Shown in pieces: positions 12,823 to 24,149 of a stretch of DNA of 64,000 nt. Position 1 is the stretch's first letter. Every line of letters begins with the position of its first letter. The position numbers and the translations under genes were made by a program. Below the pieces are notes generated by a model that was given only the letters and a program-made list of their open reading frames with translations, ran no database searches and had not been told where the DNA came from. The DNA comes from Owenia fusiformis (Eukaryota; Annelida; Polychaeta; Sabellida; Oweniidae): contig CAIIXF020000001.1 in NCBI GenBank assembly GCA_903813345.2, forward strand, positions 32,856,866 through 32,920,865, written 5' to 3'.

Positions 12823-13699
12823 CACCCCAGTCACATTTGTCGTACGGAGGGCGTGCGTCTACCGCAGATCAATTAAATCAGTGTATTTCTGCGGCGAGCG
12901 TAGGAAAACTACGCTCGCCTTGCGGCCTCCGTACGGCGTATCCAGTTTTTTACAGGCCGCAGGGTCGCCGTAGAAATTATAACTTGGAGTTATAATATTT
13001 GTTCATTTCTGAGGTCCCCGTAGAAATCAACTGGCTCAACAAGATTGAATCATTATTTGTCAACGTTTCACGATCACTTTTCATTTGATATTACATCCTA
13101 ACACTATGAATAACATTTATAAATTGTCCTGATGTAAATAAAATGAAAAAAAGTATTATTCATCAACAGAAAGGACGATTCTCGGTTTGGAGAACAGCCT
13201 CCTGGGCTAAAAAAATTTCATGAAAAATATAGAAATATTACCCAAATTAAACTATGAATATTCAAAAGAGGACAATTAAATCTACAAGATGTAAAAATAA
13301 CAAATTGGTCTGAAGCAGGGATAATGCTCAAATAGACCGATTCAATAAAATACAAGTCTCGATTTGGGGAAAGAAGTTCATCAGTGTACTGCGCTGATAT
13401 TTTTTTGCGAAAAATCTAGAAATATTACCCAAATTAAATTATGACTATTCAAAAGAAGACATTCAAATCTATATTATGTAAAAAAATCAAATTTGTCCGA
13501 AGCAGGGATAATGCTCATTTAGATTGATGAACTTCGTTCTCCAAACCGAGAATCGTCCTTTAAAATTCACCGTGCGGCTGCCGTGGTAAATGTGACTGCA
13601 AAAGTATGAGAGCGCAGAAATTCTACGGCGAGCGTAGAAAACCTACTGGCCGCAGAAATGATAGACCGCACGGCGGCCGTGGGAAATGTGACTGGGGTG
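12823..13699. mobile_element. MITE with CACCCCAGTCACATTTG ends and TTA target duplication
   Basis: Inverted termini begin CACCCCAGTCACATTT. TTA flanks both sides (12820-12822 and 13700-13702), compatible with a PIF/Harbinger-type 3-bp duplication. CGGCGAGCGTAG boxes repeat inside. A Spy-like MITE is nested at 13173-13558; without it the element is about 490 bp. Confidence 0.75.
13173..13558. mobile_element. Spy-like MITE, copy 2, nested
   Basis: A 386-bp copy of the 1346-1732 element with inverted ends GGACGATTCTCGGTTTGGAG and CTCCAAACCGAGAATCGTCC. The left flank ends CAACAGAAA and the right flank begins TTTAAAATTC. The neighbouring host-element copy at 14072-14090 is uninterrupted and reads CAACAGAAATTTAAAATTC, proving insertion at AAA^TTT without duplication. 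Confidence 0.88.
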
Positions 13700-13732
13700 T
13701 TAGTGCTAGTTTGAATTGGTTGTCATGCCTAA

Positions 13733-14192
13733 CACCCCAGTCACATTTGTCGCACGGCGGCTGCAAGTCGACCGCAGATCAATTAAATCGGTGAATTTCT
13801 GCGGCGAGCGTAGAAAAACTACGCTCGCCTTGCGGCCTCCGTACGGCGTATCCAGTTTTTTACAGGCCGCAGGGTCGCCGTAGAAATTATAACTCGGAGT
13901 TATAATATTTGTTCATTTCTGAGGTCCCCGTGGAAATCAACTGGCTCAACAAAATTGAATCATTATTTGTCAATGTTTTACGATCACTTTTCATTTGATA
14001 TTACATCCTTGCACTATGAATAACATTTATAAATTGTCCCGATGTAAATAAAATGAAAAAGTATTATTCATCAACAGAAATTTAAAATTCACCGTGGGGC
14101 TGTCGCGGGAAATGTGACTGCAAAAGTATGAGAGCGCAGAAATTCCACGGCGAGCGTAGAAATGTTACCGGCCGCAGAAATGATAGACCGCA
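13733..14192. mobile_element. Second copy of the CACCCCAGTC MITE, right end missing
   Basis: Starts CACCCCAGTCACATTTGTCG, parallels the first copy without the nested insertion, and stops at TGATAGACCGCA just before the expected right terminus. Confidence 0.8.
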
Positions 14193-15530
14193 AGTAAACA
14201 CATTTACTGGATAGTTGGGTCAACAGTCGGTCCCCGACCGTCAGTTTCAAACTACCAGCTAAAACAGCATATGAGGCAATAAAACCTATTCAAACATGTC
14301 AAATGCTAATTGGGTAATCATTATTTTAGCTGACGGGGGTCGTCAGTTTGGATATCTAGAAAATATGATTTTTCTCTCGAATAATATAGTTTCTATATAG
14401 CTGAATAATGCTGAGAAAATAGATGTCACCCTTGTCATTCTTCGTTTTGCTTGGCCCAGACTGCCATAGTCTTCCATGTTATTAACTTGTAATAGTCACT
14501 CAATTTAATGATTTATGAAAAGGGTTGGTTGAATCTGTCTGAAACCCAAATGGCATACAATGGGTTGACCCTGCCAATGTACTTATGTTGGGATTAATCA
14601 TGAAACTTTTGGTTGTCAAACAAATAAATCAAGGTTTTAAAGATCAGAATATTAGCCTTGCACCAATGGAGATTTGGCCAAGTTTTTTAAAACGTCATGG
14701 AAAATGATTTAAATGACATAACTGTATTATTTTGGAAAATTTTTCGCTGATTTAAACATGCTATCAAAAAGAAAGCAAAGTAAAAGTCTGGCAGAAACTT
14801 CAAAGCTAATCGTTTTCTTCGGATTACAATGTTTTTTTAACTTATCAGCATGAATATAGGATTGGGACCTCAAAATCATTGGTTGCCGGAGCGGCACCCT
14901 TGGGCAACTCTCTACAGAGCATTTCTTATACCCCCTGATAAAATATACAGGGGATACTATAAGACACCCTCATATCTCAGACACTAATAAATATATTAAC
15001 TTGAAATTTTCGAATATTAGTTTAGTATGCTTGACACGTGTGACAAAGATCAAGAAAAAATCTTAATCCAATGCTATAGCAACAGTGACACTATTTGTTA
15101 CCGTAGAAATGCATTATTTTGCTGATTTTCATAATTTTCTTCATATTCTTGATTCTTAAAGCATCATACCTTTGCAAAACTGAGAACTGGAACATTGAAA
15201 CTACACATGTGCGATTGAAGAAAAAGATCAATAGTCTGTAGGTGATTTTTAATAGCTTTGATACATGGTTTTATCTCAATGTACTGATTATTCAAAAGTA
15301 TACAACAAGATCCAATGAAATGTTAAGTACGAGAATTCCAACTTGATTTCCTTCGTAACGACCATATGCATATACTGGTACAAAAATATCCAATTGAATT
15401 CAATGTTAAATCAAATATTCATAGTGCCTATAAAAGCTATACGATGGCCCCAAGTGGCCCCCAGAAGCTATACAGGACCCCCCAGTAGTCTGATTGCTCA
15501 GATGAGGAAAGCCAATGCTTATGAAATTTA

Positions 15531-15670
15531 GACATTATGCCAAAATCTAGACTATGCCAACCTCTCTATTGTATGATTACATTAGATTTCATAATGATGC
15601 ATGTTCTAAATGCCAAAGTCTAGACTATATGCCAACCTCACTACTGTATGAATTCATTAGATTTCATTTG
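15531..15670 (+). repeat. Two tandem ~75-bp units
   Basis: AAATCTAGACTATGCCAACC and AGTCTAGACTATATGCCAAC each lead to CT(C/A)T(A/C)(C/T)TGTATGA and CATTAGATTTCAT. Confidence 0.7.
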
Positions 15671-15709
15671 ATATTATACGCGTATATATGTCCTATACTA
15701 AAGTGTAAT

Positions 15710-16573
15710 GACGTGTCGCAAAAAGGTGGCGCATTTGTTTTTTAGGGGTATCGCGTGAATGTAACTTTGATTCCCCGGATTATAAGATAATATTCTAATT
15801 AAAGTTATATATCATTTTAAAGCTATTTCAATGGGTTTTTAGATCAACTACACTCCGTTCACGATTCTTGCGCGTTCTTTTTTAAAAAAGAGTTTTTTAC
15901 CAAAACATCTGGCAAATATCCCCTGTTGACACGTTACATTTTGAATTATTTTTCGTCTTTAAACGCTCATAACTCAAACAATATATGACTATTATACTTA
16001 TTTTTCGTCCTGATAAAGGATGAATTTTAGTAAGCGTCCCATATTGTGACGTCATAGAGTTTGAAAAATAGAATCTGTTGACAGCGACCTTTTTTGCTCA
16101 TTTTTTGTTACCTTCAGCTTTTCAGGTGTACATTAAACAAAAAATACGACACCGATTTTAAATAAATCATACATGATTATTTTGCTCCTAAACTCTATTT
16201 TATTAATAAATAGTTGATTTTGTTCGCAAAAGTATGTGTTTTCTGTTGTATGTGTAAAAGTGGAGGACGAGAGGTTTTCAAAATTCATTAAAATAGGGCT
16301 AATTTACGCCATTCGCCTATTTTCAAGCACAGCAACACGTATATTTATTTCACCTAAAATATCAATTGATTCGTGTTTTATGATGCTCCTATCCCATTGT
16401 TAATACATGTACGATATCAGAATTATTCGACTTAAACATTATGAGATATAGAGGCAAATATGGAGGACGAAAGGATTTCCATATGTGTACATTTTTCTCA
16501 AAAACGTCACATTCTGTGGTGTTAAAAAGCGAAAATGTGTAACAATGCGTGCGTGACCTTTTTGCGACACGTC
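15710..16573. mobile_element. 864-bp TIR element, AAT-flanked
   Basis: Inverted termini GACGTGTCGCAAAAAGGT and ACCTTTTTGCGACACGTC. AAT flanks both sides, a candidate 3-bp duplication. GGACGARAGG boxes repeat inside. No transposase frame. Confidence 0.75.
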
Positions 16574-16800
16574 AATACTATATACTAGTTTAAGAATCAA
16601 GAATATGAAGAAATGTTGAAAATCAGCAAAATAGAGCTACGGTAACAAATAGTGTTCTGTTACCGTTGCTAAAGCAACGGATTAAGATTTTTTTCTTGAT
16701 TTTTGTCATACATGTCAAGCAACATACTAAAACTAATTATATTGATTTGTATAAAAAGAAATGTTGAAATAATATGATTTTTACCGATATGTTAGTAAAT

Positions 16801-17644
16801 TTATTTCATACTTAATATTTGCTTACCTGTGTCACCAAAGTATCCATCAACAATTTTTGCTATTGAGTTACAACGATGCATGAATCCAAGTATTAATCCA
16901 ACTTTTAAATACAACATAATTCTAAAGGCTTGGGTAAAGTATAGGTAGACTTGCACTAATTACAAAATCAGAAATGTATGTTGCAGGTGAGTTGATTCTA
17001 GATGTTTCCTCATTTCAAGTCCCTTCGTATTGCCTCTAATATAGTTAATTGCAGTTCTGAAAGGTCTTCTGTAGCAAACACGGATACCCAATAATTATAA
17101 ATATGCGTACATTCTGTTGTATACATTCTGACTGCCTTAAGAACCGGAGGAAACTTTACATTTACCATTTGAGAAACAGGGAAATGTGGGGGTGATCCAC
17201 TAAAATATATATTCAAGATTTGAAATCAGCCAATAAAGAATATTGGGAATATTGTTCGTGTATTTGGGAAACATGTCAGAATTACAATGTCTGGTTAATG
17301 TGGATATAGAGTATAAATCAACTAATTTTCATTTCGTGTGTATTCGCTTTCTGACTATGTTAAAAGATTTTCGAGCAGTGCTCGATTTTTTCGGAGTAAA
17401 CCTATCCACAGAAATTGATAGTAGTGCTCCATTTTTTCGTGGCAAATCTACCCACAAAAATTGATAAGTCGGAAAATGTTGTTTTTTCACATTTCCTTTT
17501 AATCATTTTTTTCCCCTATCGCCTAAGAGTGTCGATTATTTTTATGAGAATAAAATTGGAGTTGTTACACGGGGGAGTAGCTGTTCCAGTGTAAATAAGT
17601 ATAACCGGTCTTCATAATCCGAGTTTCACCTAGTTTTACTTTTG
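16801..17644. other. No recognisable gene
   Basis: An open minus frame at 17216-17010 ends ELQLTILEAIRRDLK, but I recognise no family and saw no splice partner. Repeated TTTTTCG(G/T)(A/G)G..AAA..TA(C)CCACA phrases occur at 17377-17460. Confidence 0.4.
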
Positions 17645-17790
17645 TTATGCCCTGGTCACATATGCACCGATTTTCACTACGGCGCCCGGCGGATTGAGTA
17701 TTTTGTTCGCAATTGAATGCATTATTGAACAAAACACTCAATCGGCCGGGCGACGGCCGATGGATTGGAGCAAATGTGACCAGGGCATAA
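17645..17790. mobile_element. 146-bp palindromic MITE
   Basis: Almost a perfect foldback. It begins TTATGCCCTGGTCACAT and ends ATGTGACCAGGGCATAA, with GGCGCCCGG, ATTGAGT and TTGTTC boxes mirrored around AATTGAATGCATTATTGAA. Confidence 0.85.
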
Positions 17791-17800
17791 ACAGACAGGG

Positions 17801-17927
17801 TAATGCCTGGGTCGCATTTGCTGCGATTCATCGGCCGGCGCCCGGTCGCCGATTGAGTTATCTGTTCAAAATTGAATACATTTCTGGACAAAATACTCAA
17901 TTGGCCGGGCACCGTAGTGAAAATCGG
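17801..17927. mobile_element. Second palindromic MITE, right end lost
   Basis: Starts TAATGCCTGGGTCGCATTTG and mirrors through TTGAATACATTTCTGGACAA. It stops after AGTGAAAATCGGA where the retroelement remnant begins. Confidence 0.75.
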
Positions 17928-17932
17928 AGCTT

Positions 17933-18775
17933 AAATATTCGAAGGACCTTTTGTCTAAATTTGATCAACCAAATTATTCGAAAGTTAAATGTATTTCCAC
18001 ATGGGATGTTTCCACACTTTACACATCAATTCCCCATAACAAATTGAAAGAGGAAATGTTTGGTGTCATTACATAATGATTAAAAACACAATGAAAGGTA
18101 GTAGATTCAAATTTGTAAATTGTATTTCAAATAGAGCTTTCTTTTCTAGTGATCAACATGAAAAGTATACTTCTTTTACTGCAATACAACTTTGTGAGGT
18201 TTTAGGCTTTTTGATTGATAACATTTATGTAAAGTTCGGAAATACTGTTTTACGTCAAAATATAGAAATACCAATGGGGGCAGATTATGCTCCTCTTTTG
18301 GCAGACCTTTTTCTATTCTCGTATGAATATAAGTTTTTGCAAAAAAATGATGAAAGATAAGACAAAATTCCACACAGCTAAGCTTTTTAATAAAACAGAT
18401 AGGTATATAGATGACCTGTTGAGTTTGGACAACCCTTGATTTGAAGATTTTGTAAATGAGATATACCCTTCCGAGTTGGAGTTAAAAAAGACCAATGAAT
18501 CGAACAAAAATGCGCCTTATCTTGACCTTCTCATTAACATTGATCAAGACAACAGTATATATTGTAAGTTGTATGAACGAGATGATTTCAGCTTTGATAT
18601 TGTGAATATTCCCCATTTAGACAGTAATATTCCATTAAACCCAGCATATGGTGTCTATGCATCCCAGCTTATTAGATATGGCAGGGCATGCTCTAAATAT
18701 TTAGATTTTAAGTCAAGACACAATACTTTAGTGATCAAACTATTAGGTCAAGGTTATACGTGTATCAAAATACTC
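17933..18775 (+). pseudogene. Penelope-like reverse transcriptase fragment, broken
   Basis: Three frames joined by frameshifts read across RT motifs: first STWDVSTLYTSIPHNKLKEE (17990-18050), then KGSRFKFVNC..FLIDNIYVKFG..IPMGADYAPLLADLFLFSYE (18091-18340), then RYIDDLLSLDNP, a TGA stop, FEDFVNEIYPSEL, NAPYLDLLIN, NPAYGVYASQLIRYGRACS and LLGQGYTCIK. The YIDD catalytic box and the APLLADLF motif point to a Penelope-like element. At least two frameshifts and three stops (TAA TGA near 18060, TGA near 18438) make it dead. It is truncated at both ends; no endonuclease domain was seen. The 3' end abuts the duplicated segment at 18765. Confidence 0.8.
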
Positions 18776-20099
18776 CTTTGTTTACTACACACTGGACTAC
18801 ATATTGCACCCTTACATATATCACTGGGGAGTATCGTGATGCAACAACACCGTGTTGTTGCATCAAGATGGCCAGACTTCCGGTGATAGATTTTCGTACG
18901 ATATTTTGTTTCCCCAATTAATCCCATTTGTAGGACGAGTTGCTCAATAACCATACACGTGCAGTTAGCGCACGATCTATATTTAAAGAAACTGTCATTA
19001 GTATACATGTACCATCACCAAGAAGCAATAAGTTCACGGTTTTAGTTCCTCACTATTGATGCAACAACACCAAACCGAAGATGCAACAACACCCCTCTAG
19101 ATTTGAGCAATGATGCAGCAACACCAATTAATAGTATAATTTCAGAACACCATAAATCTCGAGAGGAACAGATTTTTAAATGCTACTTTTGCAACAACGT
19201 TACCAATTAGCCTACCCATATTTGCGTTCTTCTCAAGGCATTCAAAATACACGTCCTGCGGGCGAAGATCCTTTATATGTATTTTCAAAAATGTATACTT
19301 TTACATATGATAATGTACTGGACGTTGTTCTATAACATAGTTCAATAGCCTTTAACATTGCAAGCTTTAGTAACCCAATCTATTTTCATAAACCACTGTT
19401 CCATAGCTTGATGACCTTGACTCCAGTTAGTATCATTCAAAATGGTGGACAAACAGCTATTGGATATTATCATGATATTATCTGTAATCCATCCTTGGAA
19501 CAGTGATAAACTAGTAGATGTACGTTACCACTGTTTATCAAATTATAACTAAAACAGTTTAACTGTGACATTCGTGAGTTTATGTTGATGGGATGATTGC
19601 TTCATCTATGATATAATATGATATGATTCTTTATTTCCTCCAATTTGGAGAGCCAACGTGTAAAAATGTCTAATTGACTTTATTAGAGAGGCCGTTTAGT
19701 TACACGTTTAATGGAAATCTTGCACGACGCACATGTAGAATTATTGCTCTCTTTGGATTCCTTCTCTCCGACTGAGTAAAAAGGTAAACAAAAGTGAACA
19801 AAAAGATTTAGGGCCCAAAAAGGTAAATTGATAGGGGTACAGTTATCCCAGATATCCCGGGCCCTCGGGAAATATCATATTGTCTCTCGAAATAAAACCA
19901 ATATTGAATCCCTCTCAGTAAATAATCTTTATATAATAGCATTGTATAACTGCAATGTCACTAAACCAACAGTCATCCTATACAACTCTTGAGAACGATG
20001 TACAACTCCCGGATAGCGTAAACTCCTGAGCAGCGTATACAACTCTTCAGCTTGATATATGACATCATACTTTGGGTGGGATAACAAAGGATATACAAT

Positions 20100-20800
20100 A
20101 TACAATTGTAGACCTCTCTTGAGGTCAACTGGCAAAATTGTATACCGATACTGTAATCCTTGAAAGTTCGGAGGTCGAGGTCAACAGTACTCTCAGGGTT
20201 TACTGTTGAGGTATACACTTTGGCCAGTTGACCGAATAGAGAAGTTTACAATTATTTGTTAGTCCGAAAGAATAATAATTTGAAGGATATAATATACAAT
20301 TGTAGACCTCTCTTAAGGTCAACTGGCAAAATTGTATACCGATACTGTAAACCTTGAAAGTACTGTTGATCAAGACCAGAGGTCGAGGACACTTTTGCCA
20401 GTTGACCGAAAAGAGAGGTTAACAATTGTTCTGTTAGTCCAAATAATATAATAATTGGACGAATATATAATCGAATATCACGTGAACATATTTGATAAAG
20501 GTATCATATTTTAGAAAAAAAATCCCCAAACCGTCGAATACTTGTAATTTTTTACACACTTATTTTTTCAAAATTAAAAAAATTTCAACATTAAAAAAAC
20601 AATTTTTCAAAAATAGTGGTCAACAGTTTACAATTGTTGACCTCCCCAGAGGCCAACCGGCAAAATTGTATACCGAGACTGTAAACCGAAAAACTACTGT
20701 TGACAGAGACCGAAGGTCGAGGTCAACAGTAGTTTCAAGGTTTACAGTCGAGGTATATGATTTTGACGGTTGATCGAATGGAGAGGTCTACAATTGTTTT
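20100..20800. repeat. Three copies of a 140-170-bp inverted-repeat unit
   Basis: Copies at about 20100-20262, 20292-20431 and 20627-20800. Each begins TACAATTGTNGACCTC, carries GGCAAAATTGTATACCGA and GGTCAAC boxes, and returns as the inverse, ending near ACAATTGTT followed by TGTTAGTCC. Nested inside the 18.8-21.8 kb element. Confidence 0.8.
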
Positions 20801-21104
20801 GTTAGTCCGAGTAAACTAATAATACATATATACGAGAGACGACAATCATCAATCTATATTTCACAACCTTTTCTCCGAACCACGTTATATTAGCAATATT
20901 TCTTTCAGAATATATGGAGACAGTGCAAGTAGCTTAACTCTGTATTTGGCACATCACGGCGTACTCGTTAGTGAATTAATGTTGATTTTAAGTTTCTATT
21001 TGTATTTTTGCCTATACTTGTCGCCTAGTAAAGTAATTTTCATCAACGTTTACAAAATGTCCGTCTTCCATATTTTTTGTGACGTCATGAAACTTTTTTT
21101 CAGA

Positions 21105-21140
21105 AGTAGCGGTCAACAGTACCTAGTAGCGGTCAACAGT
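21105..21140 (+). repeat. Direct repeat AGTAGCGGTCAACAGTAC
   Basis: AGTAGCGGTCAACAGTAC occurs twice with little spacing, followed by the near-inverse TTTTGACCGCTAA. It shares the GGTCAACAGTA phrase with the neighbouring unit repeats. Confidence 0.65.
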
Positions 21141-21847
21141 ACATAATTTTGACCGCTAATCACCCAATCAGAATCGAATATTTCAGTGAATTGAGTATTT
21201 CAATTGAGGTACTAACAACACAAAATGACTGATATCTGTTGTCTTTCCAAAATTATATTAGTTATTTGTAAGCAATTTCCATACGGTAAATCAAGGGTAT
21301 TTAATTTAGAAATGTATAATCTTTATTTTTCAGATACAACATCAATGAGATTGCCTCCCGGGGATTCTGTACTTTATTTAGTTTGCCTTGTATATCCTTT
21401 TAACTTTGATATAGACAAAGAAACCAAACAAAATACGTTTCGTTCATGGACCACTGACTCACGCGTTTTATTCATGTCCCGACCTACACCTGTAAACAGA
21501 ACATAAAATAGTTTATCTTGTTGTTCAATGATACATTATATTGGCGTTTTTGCATCAGCACATTGGTGTTGTTGCATCATCGATAAGAAACAGAGTGGTG
21601 TTGTCGCATCAATAGTGAGGAATTAAAACCACGAATTTATCGCTTCTTGATGATGCTACATGTATACCAATGACAGTTTTTTAAAATATAGATCATGGGC
21701 TAACTGCATGTGTATGATCATTGAGCAACTCGTCCTAGAAATGGGTTTAAATCGGGAAAACAAAACATCGTACGAAAATCGATCACCGGAAGTCTGGCCA
21801 TCTTGATGCAACAACACGGTGTTGTTGCATCACGATACCCCCCAGTG

Positions 21848-23255
21848 ATATATGTTTACTGTACATAAGAGCTTTGCGAAATCAACATCTTATACTATCA
21901 ACGTAATAGACGGCTTGCCTAACCTTACAGGCAAACTTTTATATACAAATTTGAAGATAAGACTGATATTGTCACATTGGATTATGATAATAAGTAAATA
22001 GCATTTTGTAATATTTTGCACGGGTATAACCATGCACAGTAGAATAATACACAGGGTTACCCTAAATTGTAGAAACATGAATATGTTTCTAACTTATAAT
22101 TAATTAATTCATATATCCCAAGGATTTCACCTGTTCCCTTCCTGACCAAACCTTGTTTTATTTTTGATTTTTACAATAAAATAAACTACTCTATCATTTT
22201 TATTTCCATTTATTGACATGAGAACTCAAATGATCAATGGGAAAAAATGCTAAACTTGCACACTGAAATGGGTATTTCAGCTGGCCTAGGAAAACATGGC
22301 TAGAAAAAGATGATACACCTAAGGGCTACAGGTGGACAAACTATTCCCCCTGAAAAGTTTTTTAATGGTCAAATCACTAAATTCATGATTGCATTGAAAA
22401 GCTTTGAATGCTAATTTTGAAGAATGGATGTACAAGTATTACAAAAGAAGAAAATATGAAGAATTCATATCGTTCATTTCGAGTGATTATTTAGTGTCAA
22501 GTTTTGTCTCTAGTGACATCATGTTACTGATTATCTCATCAAGTGACCTAAACTACAGCAGCTAAAATAAGCATACCGAAATATTATAATTTAGTATGAT
22601 TCAGAGAAAGAGATTATACAGAGAGATTATCAATTTATCTATTATCTTACAATTTAGCTCAATTCTTGAATTTGAAGATCTACTGCTATATTGTTTAATA
22701 TGCATTATAACAGATCGATTTGATGGTATGTGATATGATCGATTTTACCTTCTTGTCATCATTGCTAAGGAATACAATAATACCATTCCAATTAATGATA
22801 ACTCACTTATTGTATTACTTGTGCTTGATACATATGCTGGAAGATATGCTTTTAAAATTGGTTAACCATTACCAAAACTATGGTTACCCTGTAGTAGTGA
22901 AAGTCACATTAAAAATGATTATCACCCCCTTCAATCTATTTTTACAGGTTTTTATGATTATTTCACGTTTTTCTATATTTTGCGTAACAAGGACGGTGGA
23001 TTTTCTTCATTTTTCTTCAAACATTTCGTCTCACCTATATCTGCAATAAAATCGCGCCGCTACGTTTGAAAATAATCCAAGTTATGTCATTTTCCCCATT
23101 GAGCTCCATTGTAAAAATGGAATTTTCAAACTTAATATTTTAAAATTCTACGTGGTGAAAAGTTGCATATTGAGTAGTTAGTTAATGTTATGGTGTAAAA
23201 AATTCAAAACAAAAAGGAATAAAGAAAAAATGCCACGGAGAAGTCTCATTAAGAT
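21848..23255 (+). repeat. Duplicated segment, copy 2 (right part)
   Basis: Continues the match to 4052-5560 after the TIR element, from AGAGCTTTGCGAAATCAACA to GAAAAAATGCCACGGAGAAG, with scattered substitutions and small indels. The left part is 18765-18821. Confidence 0.85.
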
Positions 23256-24140
23256 CTCTTTTAACCAGTCCTCAAGAAATTCTGAAAATTTTACTTATCG
23301 TCAATTTAATGATGACCTTTTGAATGGTAACAATTTAATTTCAAAGTTAATGGAACAAAAGGTTTACTTTAATTTTTATCTATTTTGGTTTTTTTTAATT
23401 TAATTTAGTTATGCTTGTAAGTAAAAATACAAACTGTTTCGCAATGTGGGTTACTCGCTAGGAAATATCTTGTCGGGCTGTAATACCATTTGTAGTTTCT
23501 TGATCTGTAGCATGTTTAGTTGATCCAAATATGTTTGTCTAGAATAAAATAGGCTCATGTTAATGGTACATAGGTTATAGACCTATCTCTTCTCAAATTG
23601 ACTTTTTGGAAATGCTCGTTATGAAACACCATGTATGTCATTGTTGAGCTATAGTGTGCGCCAAAACTCCAGAAAATCTCATGAACTGATTATTATAGAT
23701 TGGTTCATTGACTATTCATTTTTACTAGTCTGCAGTAAAAAAGGTGACACGAAAGGGCTAAACGGCTTGCCCCAAGGATCAACCATAAAAAAGATGAGTT
23801 TGAAAAAATCACTTTTTTTCAAATAATAGCAGCGAGTATACGAAATAGGACGAAACTTTGATATTGATATGTTTGATATTCTATTTGGGTGTGGTCATTT
23901 TTATTAAAAACAATAATGGTGAAGAATTATATATTTCTGACCTTAAAACGCCATTTTAATGCAAAAGTCACCTTTGTTAATAATAATATTCCTATTTTAC
24001 CTATTCAATGTTTTGTAAGTACTACAATTACCATTATTTTAGTTTTCGGCAAAGTAAATAATCATAGGGCTCACACAATGATCAACTTTATTTATAACTT
24101 TTTCTTATCTAGTGATGTTTTTAAAAAAAATACTACGTTT
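23256..24140. other. AT-rich stretch, no recognisable gene
   Basis: Only short open frames; none with a recognisable domain. Confidence 0.45.
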
Positions 24141-24149
24141 AAAAATAAG

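Larger units (their letters stand above)
14985..16800. mobile_element. ~1.8-kb foldback with a nested element
   Basis: Arms at about 15010-15165 and 16585-16745 are inverted copies. Landmarks are AGATCAAGAAAAAATCTTAA opposite CTTGATTTTTGTCATACATG, and TATTCTTGATTCTTAAA opposite TTTAAGAATCAAGAATA. The loop contains the 15.7-16.6 kb TIR element. Confidence 0.7.
18822..21847. mobile_element. 3.0-kb TIR element with CACTGGGG ends
   Basis: Terminal inverted repeats of roughly 270 bp: CACTGGGGAGTATCGTGATG on the left and CATCACGATACCCCCCAGTG on the right, followed by shared AAGATGGCCAGACTTCCGG and CGAGTTGCTCAATA blocks. Both termini contain a near-perfect 27-bp palindrome built on GATGCAACAACAC, and more copies of that motif follow inside each end. 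Flanks are ATATAT on both sides. The duplicated segment at 3995-5560 gives an empty site near 4052 (CCCTTACAAATATGTTATTG). No transposase frame, so non-autonomous or decayed. Confidence 0.85.

Noticed and set aside
17010-17216. 68-residue minus frame ending TILEAIRRDLK
   Set aside because: Looks moderately protein-like but has no recognised family, no splice partner and no repeat support; kept only as a note.
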